Notes under the pieces: generated by a model
What the model was told of the DNA's origin: nothing
The model's input: only the letters and a program-made list of their open reading frames with translations
Databases searched by the model: none
Made by a program: the position numbers and the translations under genes
Assembly (NCBI GenBank): GCA_013396915.1
Contig: VWZL01001357.1
Location: 441,020-505,019 of the forward strand
DNA: 64,000 nucleotides
DNA from: Stercorarius parasiticus
Taxonomy: Eukaryota > Chordata > Aves > Charadriiformes > Stercorariidae
Direction: 5' to 3'
Shown: positions 1 through 11,538 of the stretch, in pieces
Layout: each line of letters begins with the position of its first letter
Numbering within the stretch: the first letter of the stretch is position 1

Positions 1-1152
1 CAGGCGCTGGCGCTGCTGCTCATCTTCGCCCTCTCGGCGCTGGGCAACGGGGCGGTGGTGCTGGTGATCGCCCGACACCGGCAGCTCCGCACGGTCACCA
101 ACGCCTTTGTGCTGTCGCTGTCGCTGTCGGAGCTGCTGGGCGCCCTGCTCTGCCTGCCCCTGGCCTTCCTCAGCTTGCTCAGCCGCCCGCCCGGTGCCTG
201 GCTCTTCGGGCAGCGCCTCTGCTTGGCCAGCGCCGCCCTCCACGCCGGGCTGGGCATCGCTGCCACCCTCACCATGGCCCTTCTCTCCTTCGACCGCTAC
301 TGCGCCATCGTCCGCCAGCCCCGACACAAGATGGGCCGCCGCCGCGCCGCCCAGCTCCTGGCTGCTGTCTGGCTGGCAGCCCTGGCCCTGGCTGGGCCCT
401 GGTATGGGCTGGCAGGTGAGGGGCGGCAGGAGGCCCAGCCCGGGGCCTACCGCTGTGTCTACGTGCTGCCCTGGGGCTCGTCCCGGCTGGGGCCACCCTA
501 TGGCGCAGCCCTCATCGTGCTCTGCTACCTCCTGCCCTTCGCCCTCATGTGCTTCTGCCACTACAACATCTGCCGGGCTGTGCGGCTGGCTGAGAGCCGC
601 GTGCGGCCCCTCACCACCTACGGGCACTTGCTGCGGGCCTATGGGGAGATGCGCACAGCCACCACCGTCCTCATCATGATCGTCTCCATCATCTGCTGCT
701 GGGGGCCTTACTGCATCCTGGGGCTGGCCGCCGCTGCCGGCCACCTGCCCTTCTCACCCACCATGGACGCCGTAGCCAGCGGGATGGCCTGGGCCAATGG
801 CGCCATCAACCCCCTTATCTACGCCGCCCGCAACCCCAACATCTCTGTGCTGCTGCGGCGCAGCCGCGAGGGTGGCTACAGGACTAGGAACAACGTGGCT
901 GCCTACTTCTCGGTCCCGGGACGCCAGCCGGAGCACCAGAGCCGGGCTGACCGTGTCCGGGAGCGCTACATCAACAGGCAGAGTGGCCCCCTGGGCAGTG
1001 CCCCATCGCCCTCCAGCTCGGTGAGCAGGGGAGAGGTGGCCATGTGGGCCTGCAAGAACCCCGCTGTACTCTTCTGTCGGGATGGGCAACCGGACACCAT
1101 CTCTGAGGCTGCCTTGCAGGCCAAGGCAGACACTGTTGACACCAGTCTCTGA
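1..1152 (+). CDS. GPR135: GPR135, orphan class A G protein-coupled receptor (3' part, start outside window)
   Basis: The frame is open from base 1 to the TGA at 1150-1152 and gives 383 residues with no intron. All seven membrane segments are present. TM1 carries LGN; TM3 ends in DRYCAIV (D at residue 98 of this fragment); the TM3/ECL2 cysteine pair is probably C74 and C152; TM6 has CCWGPYC; TM7 has NPLIY (270-274). TM2 has SLSLSELLGALLCLP, with Glu where most class A receptors have Asp2.50. The tail (GYRTRN, then VAMWACKNPAVLFCR, ending DTSL) matches GPR135 as I know it. Human GPR135 is about 490 residues, so roughly 110 N-terminal residues are missing to the left. It is a plasma-membrane receptor; no ligand is established. 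DAAM1 is the convergent neighbour here, as in mammals, which supports the name. GC content is very high, as in many bird GPCR exons. Confidence 0.93.
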   Translation, partial: QALALLLIFALSALGNGAVVLVIARHRQLRTVTNAFVLSLSLSELLGALLCLPLAFLSLLSRPPGAWLFGQRLCLASAALHAGLGIAATLTMALLSFDRYCAIVRQPRHKMGRRRAAQLLAAVWLAALALAGPWYGLAGEGRQEAQPGAYRCVYVLPWGSSRLGPPYGAALIVLCYLLPFALMCFCHYNICRAVRLAESRVRPLTTYGHLLRAYGEMRTATTVLIMIVSIICCWGPYCILGLAAAAGHLPFSPTMDAVASGMAWANGAINPLIYAARNPNISVLLRRSREGGYRTRNNVAAYFSVPGRQPEHQSRADRVRERYINRQSGPLGSAPSPSSSVSRGEVAMWACKNPAVLFCRDGQPDTISEAALQAKADTVDTSL

Positions 1153-2475
1153 AGGGATGGGGGTCCAGGGTGGAGGTGTTGGACACCAGGGCTGTCTCCC
1201 TGAGGAAATGTGGGGAGCCCCAGAGCTTGGAGCCCTTTGCAGCCAGACTACCAGGAAATTGGAGCAATGGGACTGTGTGAGCCACAGTGTGGTTTCTTCT
1301 CCATTGTGTGAGCTCTGGTTTGGCGACCCAGTCTGCAAGCAGCAACTCCACAGGGAAGGGAAGTGCCCCTTCACTTTCAGCAGGCCTGATGCACTGTGCA
1401 GCCAGCACAAGAGTTTGACTGCAAGAAGAAACAGCATTTGCTCCAGTCCTGCAGAAAGTGCCACAGTGCAGCTAAGAGACAGACACACAAATACAGCACA
1501 AACTGGCTGTGTGAGCTGTTTGTTAAGTGCCAAACAAGCAATTGAGGGCTGAGCATTGGCAGCTGGAAGGCGCTCTGAAAACATCACACTGTGAAAACTG
1601 CATCATGGCAGGAAAATGTTGCTTTAACCCATTATATGTGGAAGTGCTGATAGTCAGAAAGTCATAGATGGTAGGACAGGCTAAAAGAATGATCTATTAA
1701 TATGATTATTTTTTTTCAAACTCCTAAGCATAACAAAGCACTAATTGTTGTGAAAGGGAAGATATATGATACCAGGAGTGAAGGAAAGGAAGATTAAACG
1801 GCAGTTTTCAGAATTTCAGTAGCCTTTTTTTTTTTTTTTTAGGTACACAGCTTAAAATACTATGAATATGAGAAATGGGAGTTCTTCAGACAGGCTGAGG
1901 AAAAAGGGGTGTGTGTAGACTATAGTACCACTGAGTTTGTACTCAAGGTGTGTGTTTTCTTTTTGAGCTCATCTGAAGTCTCTCACATCTTAAGATTTTA
2001 ACCATGTTTAGAGGAAGCATGCGAGAGAGGTGATATCTGGAAGGAGAGGTGAAGCAATACCATGCGCTCTTCGTGTGCTCTTAAGCATGTGAAAATGTGC
2101 ATATGCAGCGAACAGATCTTGTATTGATGGCAGCAGTCCATCTGGAGTATAATATTTAAAAGCTAGCTATTGAAAAAAAGGAAAATAATACAAGGAAGTG
2201 CAATTGCATGGCGTAAATTCATATGAATTAGTATATTTTTTTTTTGTCCAAAGGCCTAAAGCCTTAAATTAGTATTTTGAATCAGAAACTGAGATAGGGC
2301 CTTCCTTTGTCTTTGCCAGAGTTAAATGTGAAAGACAGGCAGTGTTTTTCCTTGTACAGGCTTTAAAAATACAATGTTACTCTTTTATTGGCTTTTTCAA
2401 CTGTTTGTGACCCAAGTGAACATACTATCATTATTTTGTAAGACAAGAAATAAATTGTCTTTTATGCAGGAGATG
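1153..2475 (+). other. GPR135: Probable 3' UTR of GPR135
   Basis: The sequence after the GPR135 stop changes from GC-rich coding to AT-rich DNA with T runs and no credible ORF. The first good polyadenylation hexamer on this strand is at 2449-2454, so the UTR is probably about 1.3 kb. The end is inferred; a second hexamer at 2553-2558 could extend it. Confidence 0.5.
2449..2454 (+). terminator. Candidate polyadenylation signal AATAAA for GPR135
   Basis: This is a canonical AATAAA followed within 30 bases by T/GT-rich sequence. An alternative AATAAA lies at 2553-2558 with TTGTT downstream. Neither can be chosen without transcript data. Confidence 0.5.
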
Positions 2476-2559
2476 AAAGTGTCTCAGCCTGGCATCATTT
2501 TCAGCCCAGTCTTGAGAAGGGAAGTTCTGTAAAAAATTGCCAGATAGGGGGTAATAAAG

Positions 2560-5500
2560 AGAGACCTAATTGTTCATGAAATTTTAATGCAGCTGTTTTT
2601 CATGCTATGAGTGTTACTGTAATTTTCTTCTGTGATGCTCCTGAAGTCCATGAGGAAAAGATTTGACCCTTGACTACTTCTCAGCACTGATACTTTGCCC
2701 TGCAGACTCTGGATTTTGCAAGTCGAGCAGTGTATTTGTGCTGTTTCAGAGAGAAGCTGTACAGAAAAACCACAGCTTTTCACAGAAGCTATTTGACAGC
2801 AAGTGAACACTAGTGACTTGTTAGAAGGGTAGGACAGGAATTTCTTGCATACCTGCCCTTCCACAGTAAGGTATGGATCATGTAAAGCGAAAGATCTGGT
2901 TGTGAATGATGAGATTAGATTTAACTCTTACCTAGGTGGCTGGCAGGTGGTAACAAGGAGATTGATGCCAGCTAATTTGCCATGTAGAGCACTCTGGTGT
3001 TTTAACAGCTTCAAGAGCTTTTGACAGAGTTCCACTAGTCGTTGACTCTTATGTTATCTATAGAAAACTTTAATTGTGATCTAGGAGATAGCAAAGAAAA
3101 CTGGTGGAGTTCTGCCTTCCCAGAAGGGACGTGTCTCCATGAGTTGTAGCAACCGTCCTTAGAGTAAATTCCAGTGCTCTGTAACCTCCCCTGGCACAAC
3201 TTGAAGCTGTTTCCTTTTGTCCTATCACTTGTTACTTGGGAGAAGAGACTGACACCTACCTTGCCACAACCTCCTTTCAGGCAGTTGTAGAGAGTGATAA
3301 GGCCCCCCGCCCTGAGCCTTCATTTCTGCAGGCTAAACAACTGCAGCTCCCTCAGCTGCTCCTCATATCACAGCACTGTTGAGCAAGTCAGGTACCTGGG
3401 TTTCTACAGTCACATTTTTAAAAGTGTGTTTTAAAAAATACAACCAAAGGGTGAAGTGTCTTAAATAAACCACAAACAGCAGAAAGAGAGAGGCGCACAA
3501 ACACACACATCACACGCCAAAGGCTGCAGGCTACCTGCCAAAACAGTACTTGAAATGCTGCTGTGTCCCGGCTGCGCTGAAGGTTGCTGCCTCTCATCAA
3601 CAGTGCAGAATGGGTGAGAAGGTCTTGGCCATGGTAGCACACAAGCCAGTGTGTCACCCTGTCCTTGTACCTGACAATATCTCCATGTGTTCATCCAGGA
3701 GAAGGAGACCTGAGGTTTACCTTGCTGTTTTATCCTAGCTCTGAAAATTCTGCCCATGGTCACAGCAGCTTGTTCCCGGGTAAGAAACCATTGCAGGAGG
3801 TGGCTCCTGGCCAAACGTCTGTGGGGACATCAGCTCCACACCTCTTACATGCTCATGCTGGTGTCACCCCACTTAGAGATCCCCTTTCTTTGGGCAGAAG
3901 GAGAACTCAGAAGGCAGCAAGGCACCGAGGTTTTAGACGCTGCAAAACTAGCTTTGAAGCTCCAACCCTCCAGCCATAGCTCTGCAATATTTCTTTCCTT
4001 CTTCCTCCCTTGAGATGAGCCTGGATGCAAGGTGAACAGCAGTCTCATTTGCACAGGGCTCTGCAAAGGATGCTGGGACACTTTAGCACCCCAATTCAAA
4101 AATCATGTGGGTTACTCAATGCAGGATGTTCCGCATAAGAGAGATAACAGTTCACATGATTTGAAGACCAGTTCAGTGCTGGATACCAGTGACAAAATTA
4201 GTCAAAACCAAATGAAAAGTTAGTCTTTGGTCTCTTTATTCCCTCGTTGACTTTCCAGCATACTTACCCTCGGTTTAAGAGTGCCATACTATCTGGCAAT
4301 GATACGCATGCCACTGATATAATTAATGCATTATAAGTTAGAAGGAAAACATTAAGTCTTGATTAATGACAAGCATTTTAGAAGGTACTGTTCCAGCTGA
4401 AGTCAGTGGTAGTTTTGCTGTAGATTTAATCATGAGATTCATTCAAGTCATTATTTTCCATTCCCTTCCTAATCTCCGGATGAAATCTCGATTCAAAGTA
4501 AATGCTTTGTGCATAACTTATGAAGTGTGCGCAACTAGCAGTTTATAAGTGACCACCTGATGGGCTGTAATAGCTGACAATAATTGGAACCAGAACCAGA
4601 ATAGCTCACGCGAATGAGATCCACTACCCCTGCTTCTCTTTCAGCACTGGTGTTGGCTTGCGCATCCACTACATGCCAGCAGAGATCTGAGCACCCAGCA
4701 CAGCCTTTCCTGTGCTGTGATGAACGATCCTAAGAAAAGCCTCCTTCTATTAATGGGATCAACTACTCTGCCTTCAGAACTGCTGCATCCCGGATTAAAA
4801 CATTCAGAGCAAGGGCTGCAGCCAACGCAGTGCAAGCCCTGGGTGTACCTCTCTGAAACCTAGTTTCAAAGGATTCAGTAAGTCACCATTAAACTCAACA
4901 CATGCTGCTCTTTGGAAGGTTTGTCATAGAGGCCGAAATGAATAATTTGGATAGCACATCAGAAAAGTGGCATTTTGTGCGATGCTGGCTAATGTGTGTG
5001 CTGCATGCTCTCCAGAGCTGCAAAAGCCTGGATGCCTGGTGAGATCAGTCCTGACGCTGTCAGAGTGCTTAGTTCAGCAGCAGAGCTGCCTCTTCCCTCT
5101 AGCTGCAATTGTATTTTTATATGGTGACTCTGATTACTAGTAAATGGGTGCACCTCTAGATCTGCTTGCAAAGCATTACACAGGCACAAGGTAGTAACTA
5201 AGCGCTGGAAGAATAAAACAGTCCAAAATCTCGCAGGACTTGTTACCAGCAATGGGATCCAGGCTTGGTGACCCCATGCGCAGCTGTGCTGTGCTGCTGT
5301 CCTGCTGCAAGCTGTGAACTTGCCAGGACCAGTGGGGTGAGTCCCAGTGGCTTCATGGGGGCTGGATGTGGGAGGATGAGATGCTACCCACTTGGGTCAG
5401 CCCACTTGCTGTTCCCAATTTGAAAGGAGTAATGGGTTGCTGATGCCGTGCTGCTGGCAGCACATTGCCTGAGGCTTGAAGCATCTACATTCACCCCAGA

Positions 5501-8500
5501 TGAAGTGCTTGTGGAACAGCTCTGCTTTTCTAGGTATTTTTTTCCTAGGAAATTACCACTGTGAGATGCTGGAGGAAAACTGTCATGGAGAGACAGACTA
5601 CAAATCCGTCTCAGTGGCATAAAATAGATGAGTCACTGGAGAAATCAAAGTGAAAGTAGCACAAACGTCAGGGCACAACAGCAGGGCCTGCATTAGTCTG
5701 GCTGGAGAGTGATGGATGATCTGCTCAGCAGAGAAGATCCCGGGAGACTGTAACTGAAGCCAGAGGAGATTTAGCAAGGGGGGCTCGAAGGCAAGGGGAA
5801 TACCGGCACAGCATGATGTGTGCTGGGAGTAAGATTCAGCACCGGATTCACTCGCAAAGCCCCCTGGTCATTAGGCAGCTGGGCCTGAAGAAAGGCAGGT
5901 GGTGACACCCTCCAGCATTTCTGTGCCAGGGAGGTGGCAGCACTGTGCCAAGCGGCCCCTAGCCAGGCTAGCCTGTCTGCACAGCCCTGCCCTGCGTCCT
6001 GTTCCCATCACTGTGCCCGTGACCACTCCGTGACCAGCTTCACACATGAGTTCTTGCTCAGGGGTGGGTTTTTGGCTGAGCCTTAAACGCAAGCTCTTCT
6101 AGTACAAGCTGTAGTAGCCACAACTGAAGAACAATCCATGTGTTTTCTGCAGAGATCACTGCACTTAGCATGCCATCCCAACTGGAGCGGTCATGCTGGT
6201 ACTTGCTGCTCAGGCAACAATCAAGCCCTGAAGCCTTGCTCGAGCTGTTTGTACTGGGTGAAGCAGCACACCAAGGCCACAGGCTTCTGGGGTGATGGTG
6301 AAAGATGAGCTAGATCCAGCTATGATTCAGCAGAGGAAGTAAATTCACTCTGAGAGGAGCCATTTGTTATTTGTGCTATTTGTTATCTCACTTGCACTGA
6401 GCTTTTCCAGGTTCAGCTGCTTTCAAAAAGGCAAGCACTGGCGCAAGCCCACAAAACTGATTGGGGAGCAATTTCCAAATATTGGATCCTTAATTTTATG
6501 CATCTGTTATCCTTGCATTTATAAACTATTTTCAACCCTATCTCTTCCAGAAATAGTCATCTCAGAAACTAATAAACAAGGGAGCATCTAAAGAGATTCA
6601 TAAACTGAGGTTTTTTTTAAAAGCTTTGCTCTGAAAAGAGGATTGCACCTTTTCTCAGAGGGTTTTTTATTGTTGTGTGCACTGAAAAGTTAAAGGCATT
6701 TGCAAACCTCAGTGCTTCACAGATTGTCTGCTTTCCCTTCAGCTGTGCAGACGCCCTCTTCTCCTTACCACCGTAAGGAGAAGCAGAAAGTTGTAGCAGG
6801 GCTGACTGGGGAGGTCATTTCGGAAGATGACTCTCCTCAGCTCCCAGGGTGGAGATCGGGAATGGGAACATTCAGCGCTGCCCTTCCACATCTGGAGGAA
6901 TGTTTCTTCCAGGGGCCAGAGCAAGTCTGGCTGAAGGCAGCAGGAATCTCTCCACCTGCTTCTGCCAGTAGTACTGATGCAGAGGCTTAAACACTTCGGT
7001 TTGTGCTCATGGGCTTGACCAGAGTGCTTCACTGAAATGTGCAGACTCAGAGCAGGTGGAAATTGTCCCCAGGTTGGGACTGCGTATGGGAGCTGAGTTG
7101 ACTCCTAGGTGAGGCTGACAGCTAGCACTGGGCTAGCCCACCCCACCCCACTCCAGCGGAGGGCGGCTGGGGAGATGCTGGTGCTGTGGCTGGTAAGGAA
7201 CAAAACCCCCTGGATGAGTCCTACAAATTAAAAACCCTCGGGGTCATAGATGTGGACAAAAGCAGCAAGATAAATTTCTCTTAAATCGGTCACCCAACAA
7301 TTCCCTCACAGCCACATAAACGTAATTTGCTTACCTGACCTAGAAACATACTCTGAACTACTCTCAGCATCAGGGAAAAAAATGCTCTGAGTAACCAGGT
7401 CACTTATTTCTCCACTGAAATGTAACGTGCCGCAGTACTTGTGCTCCTCCCTGACCTGCGCCTGTGGCTGCTGTGCTCAGTCTGGTGCATTTTACAGAAC
7501 ATTTGGTAATACACTGTCCCTGAAGTCATGGCAAGTTTTGAATACAGCATCTGAATTGTGGATTCTTTCCAGAAAATGTAACTCAAATAGTGATCACCCC
7601 CTGCTATTTAATTGGGAAGATTTGCCATAGAAACTTGGTCTTGCCTGAGTGCTTCACGCTCTTGATTTCACAGTAAAAAGGGTCTCAGGCAGAGATTGGG
7701 AGCTGGGCAAAGCACAAGGCTGGGGCTTCCTCACCTTTCCTTGAGTCCAGGGTATACTCCGCACAGAGCTGGGCAACGGAAAGCTGTGTGAATGTACACA
7801 AACCCAAATTCAAGCAGGTGGAAAAGCTCCCGGTACCCCACAGCACCTGAAGCCCAGCTAAAGCCGCGAGCACCGTCCCAGCCCAGCTTTGCTTATGGCA
7901 GCATCCTGGAAAGCCAGAGGGATGGGTTAGGCAGCAGGAGCAAAGCTATGTTTGGCTGTTCCATGTCTTCCAGACTTCTTGTCATGGATAAACCTGGTTT
8001 AGGGCAGTTCTACTTGCTGTGTGCAAATACTCAGGGCACGTGTCCTACCCCTCCTGCAGAGCCACGGCTGAACTGAGAGCACGGGCTTGTGAGCAAATGT
8101 TGCAATATGGACCGGTAAAGAAAGTAATGGAAAAATGACAATTCAATGACCTATCTTCACAGAGCTGCCCCGGGGACTGGGAAACTCCACCTTAATGCCA
8201 AGTTCATGCAACATGACAATTGAATGTAAGGAAAAGCTGGGTTTTAGCAAGAGGAGCCTGCACAAAACAGGCTCCCAACACAGATCCCAGCATCTGGACA
8301 AGTCCTGGAGGCACTGTAGTGGAGTGGGGCACACTACGGTTTCAAAAGCAATGGAGGTAAGTTTGTGGCCTTCAGATGTCCCATGAAAGCATTTTGCATT
8401 AGTTTATCTTACACACACATGCATTTGTGTTGCCTGCATACACACATACATGCACAGAGTGCACCACCCTGAAGCTCAGGCAGTTCCAAAAGTCACAGCA

Positions 8501-11500
8501 AAACCACACGTTGTGACCTTTGGCTATTTGACTCGAATTACAAAGGGCAGAATTAAAATTATCCCTTCTCAACTACATTGGGGGAAACGTAAATATAAAA
8601 TTTAGCGTTTTGAGTGTTCCACAGCCAGAGAACACTGAACTTTTCAGACCACAGCAGAGATGTGGCAGAGGAAAGCAAGAAGCAGGATTGATTTTATACT
8701 CAACAAGCTCTAAAACTGTGAAGTTGGGAAAGTGCCAGCAGGTGGTGGTGCTGCCTTTCCTGAGGCTCTGCTGGGGCCTGACAGCACAAGCTCCTGGCTT
8801 TCTCCCTGGCTCACCTGCACACACTCATCAAGCCTGGTTTAAGGCTAAAAATAATAGAAAATGCTCAGAGATTTCAGGTCAGAGCATCTCTGATTAAACT
8901 CTCCATTTCACATGCATATGTTGCAGGACCCTGGGCAATCCCAGGGAGAGCTCACAGGAGAGAAGTCTGTAGGATTTGCTGCAGGGGAGGGGCTAGGGAC
9001 GGGGATGAGGATGGAGACAGGGATGGTGCTGGCTCACAGCCTCCCTCCTGCACCCCTCCAGCCTTTGTGTCAGCTTGGTCTCTCCCATCCCCCCAGAAGC
9101 ACAGCTCAATGGCCATGTTCACCCCACAGCACAGGCTGGCATGGAAATACACAGGTGCTTTTATGGGGTTTTGTTGCTACGCTAGTCTCTGCATTTAGGG
9201 ATGAACCTGTTCCTGGGGCGCTCCAGCTGTGTCAGCCCTGTACAAGGGCCACAGATCTGGTGATCTGTCTGCGTGAGATCATGACATTGGCCAAAGTGCA
9301 ATTTTACCCCAGAACATCTGCTTGAGCTGTGACATAGGCACTGACATTAGGGACAGAGCCAGGTCCAGCTGCAACACAGCTGGGAGCAGGACTGGTAACA
9401 TCTCTGCGCTCACAAGAGTCTCCAGGAGGGATGTAAAAGCCTGACAGATCCATTGGTCTCATTGTACCCTCCCTTGGGAGTAACAAGATACTTTTGGACA
9501 CGAAGTCCAGCAAGCTCCTGCTGACCCAGCACCCTGCGGCCCCTTGCCAGTGGCACCAAAGCAGCAGTGCTGCTGGCAGGGCTGGGAGCCCAGTTTCTCC
9601 CCATTGAGTTGTGTCTGCCCTACTTGCTGAGCTGAGTTTTGCATGCAATGCTGTGTCTGCATCAGGTCATTGCCCCAACTTCTTGACTCATTTTTTCCAT
9701 GCTGGGGCCTGATGCCAAGGATAACAGGTTGAGTGCGGGAGATGACACCTGACACTCCACTCCAGCAGGATTCCCAAACGCTTCAGCCTTCGTCAATGGG
9801 GAAAGATGCTGGGCTGGAGCGGAGCACAGCCAGGGCTGGCTCACCAGGTTTGGTGCCACCACAGCGGGTGGCCCCATGGCGCAATTCCTCTGGGAGCACC
9901 ATGCCTGGCAGTTCCCCTGGCACTGGCAGGTCTGGGCAGGTTTGGCCCATTTAGCACATCCTCCTCATGGCTTTAACTGGATGGAACAGACAGGATTTGG
10001 TGTACAGAAGCCCTTTTTCAGGTGAAAACCCAGCTGGCCAGCCCACTGGTGGACACGAGCTCCTGATGACATGGCCTCACACAGCACAGCCGTGTCGGTC
10101 CAGAACAGCAACCATCCCAGTCCCCTTTCCTCTGGGATGACAAGCATCATATCTCAGATTTATGTTCTCAAGCCATAGATGCTGCTATTTCACCCCTGAA
10201 AAAGGGTTTGCAGGCTAGGAAGCTTGCATGATACTAGGCTTTTTTTTCCCCTCAAATATCTTGGTGGAATAAAAAGCTATGCCCTGGCCTTGCTCACATC
10301 TCCCACTGACATCCTGTTCCCCGTCCTGGGAACCATCCTGTGTCACACACTGACATGTCCCAGGAAACCTGCAATCTGCCATTAGCCAGAATTTCAGGTC
10401 CTCATTGGGTTGTAGGGTTTGGTCGTCTTGTTCACATCCATTTATGGATGCACCCCAGAGCACTCCTGTGCTGGGGACACAGGGATTTACAAAGGGAAGA
10501 GCAGCTGAAGCCACTCCCCTTTTGCTTAGGTCCTTTTGCTACACAGCCATGCAGCTTTCAGATGGCAGCAGCAGCTCGGCAACTACCAGGCACTGCAATG
10601 GCGGCCATCATCTTCACCACTGCCCTGTGCTCCCCCCCCAGCCCAAATCTGACCAACGCTGGGTCATATATATATATATCCCAACCATGAGATATAAATA
10701 GGAGAAAGCTGTGTGTCTGCCAGCCTGATGCTGAGTGGGATCTCACCAAAGGAGGCCCCAGCAAGCAGAGGGATGTGTTAGACACCCCATCTGTGCTGGC
10801 TTGGTGCCCACTTACAGGTTATACTGGGGAAAACCCTGATCAAAAGGGCCTATGGGTCTGACCATGATGCAGGTGCTCCTGTCACTACAGACAGTGGGAT
10901 CTGGGAGTGTTGGGTACTGCAGAGGTCACTCAATGTAGAACATTGGAAAAAGAAGGAAAATAACACAGAGCCCAGATGGAAAGGTGTGCGGGAAAGGCAA
11001 TGGTGAGCATGAATAGGTCAAGAGGGGTTTGGGCTACCAAGAAAACATCTCTGGTGTGTCTAGATAGGCTTCCTTGAGGCACGTTGGCCAGCCCAGCCAG
11101 CACCGGCTTGGCTTCGTCAGCTGTAGAAAGGGAGATCATACGATCCTGTGATGCAAAACTTGTGGCTGCCTCAATGGAGGCTCCTAGAAAAGCTTGTCGC
11201 CAAGGTGGGAACAGGCAATAGCAACAACACAGCAGGGAGGAATGAATGGGGCTGCTAACTGGGAGGCGTTTCAGAGCCCACAAGTGGGCGACCACAAGGA
11301 TGCTACAAGCCAGGAGTGTGGAAAAGCCCCTGCGTGCCTAAAACCCGGCATGCAGGAAAGCAGTGAAAGGGGGTTACTGTCCAACCCCAGCAATGACTGC
11401 AAACACACCTGAAAAAGAGCAACCTGCGGAGGGCTTTTTCTTCAACACCTGTCTCAATCCCCAAATATCCCTTTCCCCCCCCTCCCAAAATAATCGCAGC

Positions 11501-11514
11501 TTTGCCATGTACAC
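2560..11514. other. Intergenic region between the GPR135 and DAAM1 3' ends
   Basis: About 9 kb contains no ORF with codon structure, known motif or splice context that I can support. Short ORFs up to about 137 codons occur on both strands but overlap each other and resemble no family I know. One CR1 fragment lies near 3.2-3.4 kb. A short (TA)n run sits at about 10664-10679, and CA-rich microsatellite-like sequence at about 8411-8460. Confidence 0.6.
3180..3385 (-). mobile_element. Old CR1-like LINE fragment
   Basis: Read on the minus strand, this matches the 3' coding part of avian CR1: the segment for a short CR1-type peptide (CTC...AAC block with the ACTTGGGAGAAGAG and CAGGCTAAACAACTGCAG stretches visible on the plus strand). 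It is diverged, with no open frame. Boundaries are approximate and the family assignment is from memory. Confidence 0.6.
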
Positions 11515-11532
11515 TCACCAAAATTGTTTTTC

Positions 11533-11538
11533 TTTATT
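11533..11538 (-). terminator. DAAM1: Candidate distal polyadenylation signal of DAAM1
   Basis: The plus strand reads TTTATT, which is AATAAA on the minus strand. It is followed in transcript direction by a GT-rich stretch (about 11508-11525), as expected for a downstream element. Other minus-strand hexamers occur nearer the stop (for example about 12304, 12421 and 13065), so shorter isoforms are possible. Confidence 0.55.

Noticed and set aside
107..679. 190-codon plus-strand ORF inside GPR135
   Set aside because: Overlapping frame with Ser/Pro/Cys-rich composition typical of a GC-rich shadow; the GPCR frame is unambiguous.
754..1587. 277-codon minus-strand ORF overlapping the GPR135 end
   Set aside because: It lies antisense to a clearly conserved coding region whose GC-rich third positions keep opposite frames open; the product resembles nothing known.
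10660..10680. (TA)n run considered as a TATA promoter
   Set aside because: No downstream gene on either strand; it is a simple repeat.
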